This document shows, in pieces, positions 26,509-34,642 of a DNA stretch of 54,941 nucleotides. The notes below the pieces were generated by a model, which was not told the origin of the DNA, ran no database searches, and saw nothing but the letters and a program-made list of their open reading frames with translations. Position 1 is the stretch's first letter. Each line of letters begins with the position of its first letter. The translations under genes and the position numbers were made by a program. The stretch comes from Candidatus Poribacteria bacterium (GTDB lineage: Bacteria > Poribacteria > WGA-4E > WGA-3G): assembly GCA_022825825.1 (NCBI GenBank), contig JAJDWA010000017.1, positions 1 to 54,941 of the forward strand, in the 5' to 3' direction.

Positions 26509-27546
26509 TTACAGGTGCTCCTTGAGAGAAGCCATTAACCCATCTGGTGGATCGAACGGGAGATCAATAATCTGATTTGTTATCCCGCTATAGTAAATCC
26601 CTAAAAGCAGATTAAATTCTGCAAGGGATTGCTTGAGATGTGTCGGATGTTCGTTTTTCTCATCATCAAGCCAGTCAAAGGCTGCTTCAGTGAGATTACC
26701 TTGCGCTTGAATATCCTGCTCACCATAGTTGAGTGGACCGCCCTCGTAACCACCATCATGTGTGGAACGCTCCCAACTACTGAACCGCCAATGTACAAAA
26801 CCTTTTGTCCCGACTACAAAAACACGTTTATGTGTTACTGTGCCTCCGCCTTCTGATGCCAACGTCCCCATGCCTGTGCCAAACGCAAGTGAAACGTGTA
26901 GACCATTTTCATATATTGCCTGTCCAGCAGCATGCATCGGAGAGGGCTGCGCTGAATCTAACTGTTCTCTACCTGCAATTTGACCTAATACCCGCACCGG
27001 ACGCGAGTTGTCAATATATGACGACACCAACTGCAATACGTGTGGCGCTTGGTCAACAGGCGTACTGCGTGCGCTGGCGTCAATAAACTTGATTTCACCG
27101 ATTTTACCTTCTGCAACATCCCGCTTTAATTCAAGGTTTTTCGGGTGAAAGTTAAGTTGTGTGTTAACAATAAACTTTGTTTTTGTCTCTTCTGCTAACC
27201 CGGCAATCTGCTTCCAATCTTCGCTTTCAACGGCGATTGGTTTTTCTACAATCGCTGCTGGGACGCCGTGGTCGGATGCTTGCTTCATTAACGGATACCG
27301 AATGCGTTCATTGGTGCCGCGTAATACCGGCGCTGTGACGATATGGAGCAGATCCGGTTTTTCTTTTTCAAGCATCTCGTCTAAATCTGTGTAGCGAGCA
27401 GAAACATCAAAGTCGTCCCCGAACTTATTGAGGAGTTCTTCGTTCATATCACAGATTGCTCCGATTTTGCCGCCTTTGACAAAACGGTATGCACTTGCAT
27501 GTGCACGCGCACGACCACCACAACCTAAAAATGCACTTTTATACAT
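26509..27546 (-). CDS. Gfo/Idh/MocA family oxidoreductase, paralogue 2
   Basis: This middle tandem copy has the same 345-residue length, with LGCGGRARAHASAYRF and VEKPIAV conserved. The variable block reads REQLDSAQPSPMHAAGQAI and GTLASEGGG, unlike its neighbours. Other changes are scattered and conservative. The start follows AAGGAG, and 126 nt with a hairpin separate it from the next copy. Confidence 0.92.
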   Translation of the reverse strand: MYKSAFLGCGGRARAHASAYRFVKGGKIGAICDMNEELLNKFGDDFDVSARYTDLDEMLEKEKPDLLHIVTAPVLRGTNERIRYPLMKQASDHGVPAAIVEKPIAVESEDWKQIAGLAEETKTKFIVNTQLNFHPKNLELKRDVAEGKIGEIKFIDASARSTPVDQAPHVLQLVSSYIDNSRPVRVLGQIAGREQLDSAQPSPMHAAGQAIYENGLHVSLAFGTGMGTLASEGGGTVTHKRVFVVGTKGFVHWRFSSWERSTHDGGYEGGPLNYGEQDIQAQGNLTEAAFDWLDDEKNEHPTHLKQSLAEFNLLLGIYYSGITNQIIDLPFDPPDGLMASLKEHL

Positions 27547-27678
27547 GGAAATTTCTCCTTATACGTTTTTGAAATGTGCAAACAAAATATCTGCACACAG
27601 AATGTAATAATTAACGGCAGATGCAAACAGGTTCGTTGCTACCGCTAATTCTTACTTATTGGAAATTAACAAGTTGTC

Positions 27679-28716
27679 CTACAATTGCTCTCTAAGCGAA
27701 TCCATTAACCCATCTGGCGGATCAAATGGAAGATCAATAATCTTGTTCGTTATACCGCTATAGTACATTCCTAAAAGCAGGTTGAATTCGGCAAGTGATT
27801 GTTTGAGATGTGTTGGGTGTTCGTTTTTCTCATCGTCAAGCCAATCAAAGACAGCCTCTGTTAGGTTTCCTTGTGCTTCAACATCTTGTTCGCCATAGTT
27901 GAGTGGGCCACCTTCGTATCCACCTTTTTGGGTCGCGCGTTCCCAACTGCTAAACCGCCAATGCACAAACCCTTCTGTTCCAATGACAAAGACGCGCTTG
28001 TGGCAATAAATACCTTGGTTATCGGATGCCATCGTACCCATGCCCTGTCCAAATGCAAGAGAGACGTGAAGTCCATTTTGATATATTACTTGTGCTGCGG
28101 CATGCATCGGTGAAGGTTGCGCTGAATCCAGGTGTTCTCTCCCAGAAATTTGCCCAAGCACACTCACAGGTCGAGAATTATCAATGTAGGAGGATACCAA
28201 CTGAAGCACGTGTGGACCTTGATCTACTGGTGTACTCCGAGCACTTGCGTCAATGAACTTAAGCTCACCTATCTTACCTTCTGCGACATCTCGTTTCAGT
28301 TCAAGGTTTTTGGGATGGAAGTTAAGTTGTGTGTTGACGACAAACTTTGTTTTCGTCTCTTCTGCTAACCCAGCAATTTGCTTCCAGTCTTCACTTTCAA
28401 CAGCAATCGGTTTCTCCACAATTGCGGCTGGTACGCCGTGGTCTGATGCTTGCTTCATCAATGAATACCGAATTCGTTCATTGGAACCGCGTAGCACTGG
28501 CGCAGTCACGATATGGAGCAGGTCCGGTTTCTCTTTTTCAAGCATCTCATCTAAATCTGTGTAGCGAGAAGAGATGTCAAAATTATCACCGAAATTGTTG
28601 AGTCGTTCTTCGTTCATGTCGCAGATTGCTGCGAGTTTGCCACCTTTAACAAAGCGATAGGCACTTGCATGACCGCCTGCGCGGCCGCCACACCCTAACA
28701 TCGCACTTTTATACAT
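27679..28716 (-). CDS. Gfo/Idh/MocA family oxidoreductase, paralogue 3
   Basis: This is the first transcribed of the tandem copies, 345 residues, with AGGAG before the ATG. Its Rossmann loop reads LGCGGRAGGHASAYRF, with Gly-Gly where the other two have Arg-Ala. The variable block is REHLDSAQPSPMHAAAQVI and MASDNQGIYC. The tandem arrangement of equal-length copies with divergence focused in one block fits duplication followed by substrate specialisation. Confidence 0.92.
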   Translation of the reverse strand: MYKSAMLGCGGRAGGHASAYRFVKGGKLAAICDMNEERLNNFGDNFDISSRYTDLDEMLEKEKPDLLHIVTAPVLRGSNERIRYSLMKQASDHGVPAAIVEKPIAVESEDWKQIAGLAEETKTKFVVNTQLNFHPKNLELKRDVAEGKIGELKFIDASARSTPVDQGPHVLQLVSSYIDNSRPVSVLGQISGREHLDSAQPSPMHAAAQVIYQNGLHVSLAFGQGMGTMASDNQGIYCHKRVFVIGTEGFVHWRFSSWERATQKGGYEGGPLNYGEQDVEAQGNLTEAVFDWLDDEKNEHPTHLKQSLAEFNLLLGMYYSGITNKIIDLPFDPPDGLMDSLREQL

Positions 28717-28782
28717 AGAAATTTCTCCTAAGTTAGGAATATATCAGTTTTGCTATTAGATTAACAGAAAGATGTGTTTTTG

Positions 28783-29817
28783 TCAAATATAAACCTTTTC
28801 ACCACTTTTTGCACTGTCATAGAGCGCGTCCAATATCTGCATAAAGGTATATGCATTCTCTGAAGAGACCTCTGGTGCGACTTCACCTGCAATAGCCATA
28901 GCGAAATGGTTGAGTTCATAGTAAAAGACGGGCACCTCTTCAGGCAGTTCTCCGTGATCTATTTCAATAGGTTCATCAATCGATTCTCGGACAAATTCGC
29001 CATCTTTGAACCGTGATATGCCGCCGTTTGTAATTGCACCAGTGGTGCCGTAGAGTTCTACGACACTGCCGGAATCCGAATGGCTCATCCGTGAACAGTC
29101 AATTTGGATAGTTTTCCCACCTTCACATCCGAGAATCCCTGTGAAATAGTCTTCTGCCGCGCCCTCTGGTCCATCGTACTGTGGATAAAGCACATGCTTT
29201 GATGCAAATGCCCACTCAGGTTTTGGACATCCCATCCACCACCACGTTAGATTAAGTTCGTGTGAATAGTGTTGCCCTAATGAACCACCTTTCTGTCCAT
29301 ATACATGTAGCCACCGGCTGTTGGCATCAAGGGTTGGAATGAAATTGAATTTTCCAAAAACGCGGGCGTGAAATGGTTCTCCGATTGCCCCATTTAGGAC
29401 AGCGCTCCGAATTTGGCGGTTGTGTGGAAAGTGACGCATAAAATAACAGAATTGGAGCGTTTTGCCGGACTGTTGCGCCGCTGTTTCCATCTCTAAAATT
29501 TCGGGTGCGCGGATAGCGTGCGGTTTTTGGACTAAGACATGTTTACCAGCATTGAGCGTATCCAATACTTGTTGAAGCCTGCCATCGGGAGAAGTGGCAA
29601 GATAAACGGCATCAACAGTGGGGTCGGCAAGAAGCTCACTATAATCTGCGTAGCGGTGGGGTGCTGCGTAATCGTTTCCTGCTTGTTCAAGACGGGTTGG
29701 ATCACGTTCTGCAATGGCGATGACGTTCAGTCGAGAAGTAGCATTGGCAGCGTGGATAGCCTGGCAGCCTGCCCATCCACATCCTACGACTCCGAGTTGA
29801 ATGGTTTGGTTTGTCAT
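28783..29817 (-). CDS. Gfo/Idh/MocA family oxidoreductase, divergent member
   Basis: The 344-residue protein follows GGAG. The Rossmann motif is VGCGWAGCQAIHA and the active-site lysine lies in VLVQKPHAI. Later segments differ throughout from the tandem trio (YFMRHFPHNRQIRSAVLNG, GGSLGQHYSHELNLTWWWMG). It is a separate subfamily rather than a fourth duplicate. It lies 66 nt upstream of the trio and 35 nt downstream of the HAD phosphatase gene, suggesting a shared sugar pathway. Confidence 0.9.
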   Translation of the reverse strand: MTNQTIQLGVVGCGWAGCQAIHAANATSRLNVIAIAERDPTRLEQAGNDYAAPHRYADYSELLADPTVDAVYLATSPDGRLQQVLDTLNAGKHVLVQKPHAIRAPEILEMETAAQQSGKTLQFCYFMRHFPHNRQIRSAVLNGAIGEPFHARVFGKFNFIPTLDANSRWLHVYGQKGGSLGQHYSHELNLTWWWMGCPKPEWAFASKHVLYPQYDGPEGAAEDYFTGILGCEGGKTIQIDCSRMSHSDSGSVVELYGTTGAITNGGISRFKDGEFVRESIDEPIEIDHGELPEEVPVFYYELNHFAMAIAGEVAPEVSSENAYTFMQILDALYDSAKSGEKVYI

Positions 29818-29852
29818 AAGTGTTGTCTCCGATAATTCTCTGAAAGACTATG

Positions 29853-30632
29853 CTAAAAAAGTTGTCTTAACTCTGAAACACAATCGAGGACCCATGTCGG
29901 TTTCGCGACGGGATTTTTCAATTGATCAGGTTTAAACTTCCCTGTCTTCACAAGGATACTCTGCATCTTCATTCTTTCCGCACCCACAATGTCCGAAGTG
30001 ATGTCGTCACCCACCACAACCACTTCGCTTAGAGAAAGTTGAAGACTTTCAAGTGCAATTGTGAAGAATGTCTCACTCGGTTTGCCCATGACCTTAGCGG
30101 TTTTGCCTGTGGCTGCCTCCAAAAGTGTAACGAATGCGCCACAATCCAAGAACATTCCTTCAGAAGAAAACCAGTAGAGCCCTTTCTGTAGAGCTATGAG
30201 TTCTGCACCATCCATTAACAAGCGAAAAGCGTGATTTAAAGTGTGAAAATCAAACCGTTCACCGTAATCTCCAACAACGACAAAATCAGGAGCATCGTTA
30301 TCCATCGGTACCTCTTTGAAAAACGTCTTGACAGCCTCATCGACCATAAAGTGACAACGGTTCTTAGGTTGCGAACGCAAGTATTGGAGACAGGCGTAAG
30401 TCGCATTAAAAATTTCATCCTCGTAGATGTCAAAACCGAGTGTCAGCATCTGTTTGTGAAGCATCTTTGGAGTCTTAGCAGTTGTATTCGTCAAAAACCG
30501 GAGTTGATATTTCTCCTGACGCAAGTAGTTGACAGTTTCGATTGCGCCTGGACAAGGTTCACCTTTAAAATAGAGCGTCCCATCCAAGTCAATCAAAAAA
30601 GCCTTAGGGAGCGTTGGTGATATCTCTGGCAT
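29853..30632 (-). CDS. HAD-superfamily IIA phosphatase (NagD/LHPP-like)
   Basis: The 259-residue product has HAD motif I FLIDLDGTLYFKGEP (nucleophile Asp in DLDGT), motif II LTNTTAKTP, motif III lysine in VMGKPSETFF, and motif IV VVVGDDITSDI. The IIA cap lies between motifs II and III. Family members dephosphorylate sugar phosphates, nucleotides or phospho-residues. It is the first gene of the minus-strand cluster ending at 25345, behind a GAGGG ribosome site. Confidence 0.9.
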   Translation of the reverse strand: MPEISPTLPKAFLIDLDGTLYFKGEPCPGAIETVNYLRQEKYQLRFLTNTTAKTPKMLHKQMLTLGFDIYEDEIFNATYACLQYLRSQPKNRCHFMVDEAVKTFFKEVPMDNDAPDFVVVGDYGERFDFHTLNHAFRLLMDGAELIALQKGLYWFSSEGMFLDCGAFVTLLEAATGKTAKVMGKPSETFFTIALESLQLSLSEVVVVGDDITSDIVGAERMKMQSILVKTGKFKPDQLKNPVAKPTWVLDCVSELRQLF

Positions 30633-30800
30633 TGTATCCCTCGCGTGTTATGGTTCTACAATTTTGTAGTTCGTAGGTCGGGTTTCGCAAGCACTACCTG
30701 ACCCACAACCCACTTTTAGCCCATATTTCGGTCTTAGCGTTATCAGACACTTTCGATTAAATCATTATAGTGGATTCTACAATTAACTTTACATAATGAG

Positions 30801-30867
30801 CTGTAGGAGGGAACTCCGATTCCCGACTATTATTGGTTTGGTCGCGATTCGGAGATCGCTCCTACAG
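30801..30867. repeat. Palindromic repeat CTGTAGGAG / CTCCTACAG
   Basis: Perfect 9-bp outer arms at 30801-30809 and 30859-30867 enclose a second pair, CTCCGATTC and GATTCGGAG, with one mismatch. It can fold into a long imperfect hairpin. Confidence 0.7.
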
Positions 30868-31120
30868 AATATATGTCCACTTATTTACATAATTTACTAT
30901 ATAATGAACTCATAGCGAGTAAGAGCTAAAAACCCAAAGTAAATAGGTATCTGAAGTGAAAAGAATGGGACACAAATTATCCCCTTTCTTCTCCTATTTT
31001 ACCACATCCTAACGTTTTACTCAATATGACTTCAATGTCTATTATAACTTATAGTTGCCACCTATGTGTAGCACAAGCGGTAGGAGGCGAATGCCATAGG
31101 CGCATACATACCGTTGATTT

Positions 31121-31180
31121 GGCGCATTCGTCTTTAGGCATTCCCCGTGTGGCATGCGAATTGGGGATAAAGGGGGGTAG
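31121..31180. repeat. Dispersed repeat, inverted copy of 25201-25260
   Basis: The core GGCATTCCCCGTGTGGCATG and the following GCGAATTGGGGATAAA are the reverse complement of the copy at 25201. A shorter related unit, GGCGAATGCC, lies upstream at 31086. It is non-coding. Confidence 0.75.
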
Positions 31181-31280
31181 AACCTTTTGCAGCCCCGATT
31201 CCAGCATAGATTAAAGTTTAACCGAACTCACGTTACTATACCGAAGAGTGTTCACGTATTTGGATTTCACTATAATCGGA

Positions 31281-31307
31281 AGGTTTCGCGAGCTGGAGCT
31301 CGCACCT
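31281..31307. repeat. Palindrome AGGT...GCGAGCT/AGCTCGC...ACCT
   Basis: A 7-bp perfect inner stem (31288-31303) has outer AGGT/ACCT arms. It lies 4 nt after the TTTCACTATAATCGGA motif, so it is probably part of the same small repeat. Confidence 0.6.
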
Positions 31308-31598
31308 ACAAAAGGAGGTTTTTTAGAGAAGAAAGAATTATTGGAAAATTGAATAGCTCTATTTAGGAGTGTAAATATTTTGTCACATAAGTTCAACTTC
31401 CGAAGAATCCTTCACGTTTTCAACTGTAGAACGCGGATTTTGACTATGATCATGACAGATTTTTCTGCCAGCAGAACGGCATTGTTTGGCTGCAGGGCAC
31501 CGAACACTTCATCGGACAGGGCATTAAAATCCGAGCAATCTGCGAAATCCGAGATTCAAGTACACATGCCAAAACTTTACACACCCAATCAACAGCAA

Positions 31599-34337
31599 CT
31601 AACGCAGCTGCCATAGGAGGATTGTGCCGTCGTAGCTGCCGCTGACAATAGTGTTTCCATCTGGAGAAAAAGCCACAGTGTGAACACTTCTCGTATGTCC
31701 TGTGAGTGTATTTTTGTGTTCTCCAGTCCGTGCGTTCCACAATCGCACCGTCTTATCATCACTACCAGTAGCAATTATGTTTCCATCTGGAAAATATACT
31801 ATGGAGTTAACCACATCTGCATGCCCACTGAGTGTAACTATACGTTTTCCCGTGTTTGCATTCCATAACTGCACTGGGTGGTTGTTGCCGTAACTTGAAG
31901 TTGCGATAGTTTTTCCGTCCGGAGAAAACGTTACAGACCTGACCGATGCCTTATGTCGTAATGTGATTTTGTGTTCTCCTGTTTGTACGTTCCACAATCG
32001 CACCGTCATGTCTACACTTGCACTGGCGATAGTTTCTCCGTCCGGAGAATATGCTACGGAATCGATCCCTCCCGTATGTCCTTTGAAAGTTGTAATGTTT
32101 TTTCCTGTTTGAATATCCCACACTCGCGCCATATTATCCTTGCCTCCGGTAGCAATAGTTTTTCCATCTGGTGAATACACTACGGAGTAAACACCATCTG
32201 TGTGTCCTATTAGTGTATTTTTGTGTTCTCCAGTGTTTACGTCCCACAATTGCACTGTCCCGTCAAATTGACTACCAGCGGCGACAGTTTTTCCATCTGG
32301 TGAATACACTACGGAATCGGTGCCAATACCTGGTGAGAAGACGGTTTTGTTTTTTCCTGTTAGTGCGTTCCAGAATTGTACTGTGCTATTATGATTACCA
32401 CTGACGATAGTGTTTCCATCCGGAGAAAACGCTATGGAGTTGATCGACCACGTATGTACTGTGAGTGCAGTTTTGTGCTGTCCAGTATGTGCGTCCCACA
32501 AATGTACTGTATTGCCCCAACTCCCAGTTGCGATAGTCTTTCCGTCCGGTGAAAACACCACAGAAACAACATCACCCCCATCTCTATGTACTATGAGTGT
32601 AGTTTTATGCTGTCCAGTATGTGCGTCCCACAACCGGATTCTACCTGTATGCCCAGTTGCGATAGTTTTTCCATCCGGTGAAAACACCACGGAAACGACA
32701 TCACCTGTGAGTCCTTTTAGTGTATTTAGTCTATTTTTGTATTCTCCACTGTTCGTGTCCCACAAGCGTACCGTGTTATCTTTACTTGCAGTAGCGATCA
32801 TTCTTCCATCCGAAGAAAATGTTAAAGAAGTGATATAATCTGAATGTCCAGAGAGTGTATTTCTGTATTCTCCAGTATGTGCGTTCCACAATCGCACCGT
32901 ATTATCCCGGCTGGCAGTAGCAATAGTGTTTCCATCTGGAGAATAGGCCACGCAATAGAATCTGAAATGGGATTCCTCTGTATGTCCTGATGAAAGTGTA
33001 GCTTTGTGCTCTCCTGTGGCTACATTCCACAGTTTCACCTTCCCATCCAGACTGCCGCTCGCGATAATGGTGCCATTAGGAGAATACGCTACGGAATAGA
33101 TTTCGTCCGTATGTCCGGAGAGTGTAGCTTGATGCTCTCCTGTGGCTACATTCCACAGTTTCACTTTTCTATCCAGACTACCGCTCGCGATAGTAGTACC
33201 ATCAGGTGAAAATGCAATAGCAGTGACAGTGCCCGTATGTCCAGTGAATAGGTCAAGTTCTTTTTCTTTACCGGGACGCGCGTCATAAATCCAAATTCCG
33301 ATGGAACTTGCAACAGCAAGACGAGTGCCATCTGGCGAGTAGGCGATATTCCCAGTTATATCACCTTTACCGAGGCGCGCTTTTGCACCTTCGGGCAGCG
33401 CCCATTGTGTATAGTCTACTGAGTCAGATAAACTCTGGTTTGATTCCTGCCCCGTGCCATTACCTCTACTGGGATTATCAGAATTATTTCGAACTATATT
33501 TCGAACATCCGGTTTTGCATCAATATTTTGGACTATAGGTGCATCAATAAGTTCTACTGCCATATCAGACTGCATGTCCAAACTATAAGGTTGCTGGAAA
33601 CGCGCTAAATTCTTACTGCCCATACCAAGTATCAACACAATCAAAATAGCGCCAGATGCAGCCAATACCCAAGGCATAAAAGGGTTGCTTCCAGAAGGTG
33701 CAACGGGATTAAGATGTGCAACTTCTCTCATTATGTTCTCAGTTAAGTTCGCAGAAATTTGAAAATTGTTGAGTGCCTCTCTAATCATCGATTCCTCCTT
33801 TTTTAGCCGTTGCCTGGCACGCCTGAGTCTACTCTTAATCGCACTTGGGGATACCCCTAAAAATCGGCTAATCTCTTCACACGTCATGTCACCGAAGTAG
33901 TGTAGGACCATTACCGTACGCTCACTCTCTTTTAGTTTAGAAAGCAGCTTTTTGACGACTTCGCGTTGTTCATCTACCGTAATTTTTGCTTGTTCCTCGG
34001 CAACATATTGGGAATATGTCGGTTCTTCTACCATCTCAGTATCTATGTCTTCAAACGATGCTGTTTCCATGCGTTTTTTACGGAGCCATGCAAGACATTG
34101 GCGCGTTGCAATTACGTATAACCACCCAGAAAACTGATTCGGGTTTTTCAAGGTTGCCAATTTTTGATAGACCTTGAGAAAAGTATCTTGCGTAATTTCT
34201 TCAGCGATGTGAAAATCGCCTATTTTCCGCCAAGCGAGCGCATGAACCTGTTTTTGGTATTTTTCCACTAAACTGGTAAAAGCGATATCATCACCCGCGA
34301 GGATACTATTTATCATTTCAACATCGTTATTTTTCAT
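31599..34337 (-). CDS. Transmembrane ECF sigma factor fused to a 14-repeat WD40 propeller
   Basis: The ATG at 34337 follows GAGG at good spacing; a TTG at 34349 is the alternative. The 912-residue product has ECF sigma region 2 (~18-85, FTSLVEKYQKQVHALAWR, GWLYVIATRQCLAWLRKK), region 4 (~134-180, ERTVMVLHYFGDMTCEEISR, VSPSAIKSRLRRARQRL), and one membrane helix (~222-240, MPWVLAASGAILIVLILGMG). A polar linker follows, then 14 WD40 repeats (~320-912), enough for two seven-bladed propellers. The sigma part would be cytoplasmic and the propellers outside, so signal binding could control the sigma domain without an anti-sigma factor. The promoter upstream is unclear. Confidence 0.9.
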   Translation of the reverse strand: MKNNDVEMINSILAGDDIAFTSLVEKYQKQVHALAWRKIGDFHIAEEITQDTFLKVYQKLATLKNPNQFSGWLYVIATRQCLAWLRKKRMETASFEDIDTEMVEEPTYSQYVAEEQAKITVDEQREVVKKLLSKLKESERTVMVLHYFGDMTCEEISRFLGVSPSAIKSRLRRARQRLKKEESMIREALNNFQISANLTENIMREVAHLNPVAPSGSNPFMPWVLAASGAILIVLILGMGSKNLARFQQPYSLDMQSDMAVELIDAPIVQNIDAKPDVRNIVRNNSDNPSRGNGTGQESNQSLSDSVDYTQWALPEGAKARLGKGDITGNIAYSPDGTRLAVASSIGIWIYDARPGKEKELDLFTGHTGTVTAIAFSPDGTTIASGSLDRKVKLWNVATGEHQATLSGHTDEIYSVAYSPNGTIIASGSLDGKVKLWNVATGEHKATLSSGHTEESHFRFYCVAYSPDGNTIATASRDNTVRLWNAHTGEYRNTLSGHSDYITSLTFSSDGRMIATASKDNTVRLWDTNSGEYKNRLNTLKGLTGDVVSVVFSPDGKTIATGHTGRIRLWDAHTGQHKTTLIVHRDGGDVVSVVFSPDGKTIATGSWGNTVHLWDAHTGQHKTALTVHTWSINSIAFSPDGNTIVSGNHNSTVQFWNALTGKNKTVFSPGIGTDSVVYSPDGKTVAAGSQFDGTVQLWDVNTGEHKNTLIGHTDGVYSVVYSPDGKTIATGGKDNMARVWDIQTGKNITTFKGHTGGIDSVAYSPDGETIASASVDMTVRLWNVQTGEHKITLRHKASVRSVTFSPDGKTIATSSYGNNHPVQLWNANTGKRIVTLSGHADVVNSIVYFPDGNIIATGSDDKTVRLWNARTGEHKNTLTGHTRSVHTVAFSPDGNTIVSGSYDGTILLWQLR

Positions 34338-34447
34338 CAGATACCTCAAAAAAGTGATAAATTAATGTCTCCTCTCTGTATATAGTGACGCGGGTAGGGG
34401 GCGAAACGGTCGCATAATTCTGATAAATGTAATTTTAACAGTGATTT

Positions 34448-34603
34448 TTAACGAAATGGATGGATCGTGTGGATTAAAATTACGAAGTGCGCGACAGCAC
34501 CATCAGGCAAACTCCATGTTGTGTATTCTTGGGCAGGGGCATTTGAAAGTAAGAGCGTAAAATTTAAAAGCAGGATGATGAGGAATAGGCGTGTTGTTTT
34601 CAT
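34448..34603 (-). pseudogene. 51-residue secreted remnant of the WD40 family (or true small ORF)
   Basis: An ATG at 34603, 10 nt after GAGGAG, starts a clear signal peptide (LFLIILLLNFTLLLSNAPA). A short tail EYTTWSLPDGAVAHFV follows and ends at a TAA at 34448. The tail matches the segment just before the first propeller repeat in the sigma fusion (TQWALPEGAKARLG) and in the protein at 38190 (TQLSLPEGAKARLG). It is probably the preserved 5' end of a deleted secreted propeller gene. Expression as a micro-protein cannot be excluded. Confidence 0.55.
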
Positions 34604-34642
34604 GGGTTAGCATCTCCTCTGGAGATAACTATTTATTGAAAA

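Larger units (their letters stand above)
30633..31598. other. 966-bp non-coding region rich in palindromes and dispersed repeats
   Basis: No convincing gene is seen on either strand. It holds a GTAGGTCGGGT-type degenerate palindrome at 30671-30706, a CTGTAGGAG hairpin at 30801-30867, the dispersed repeat at 31121-31180, an ATTTCACTATAAT motif near 31264, and a GCGAGCT/AGCTCGC palindrome at 31281-31307. It separates convergent minus-strand blocks and looks like an accumulation site for small mobile repeats. Confidence 0.6.

Noticed and set aside
31026..31214. Possible small protein in the 30.6-31.6 kb gap
   Set aside because: It runs through a dispersed inverted repeat, lacks a ribosome site and has no protein-like composition.
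31599..34337. Open frames on the + strand opposite the WD40 repeats
   Set aside because: They recur with the repeat period and mirror the strongly coding minus strand, so they are shadows.
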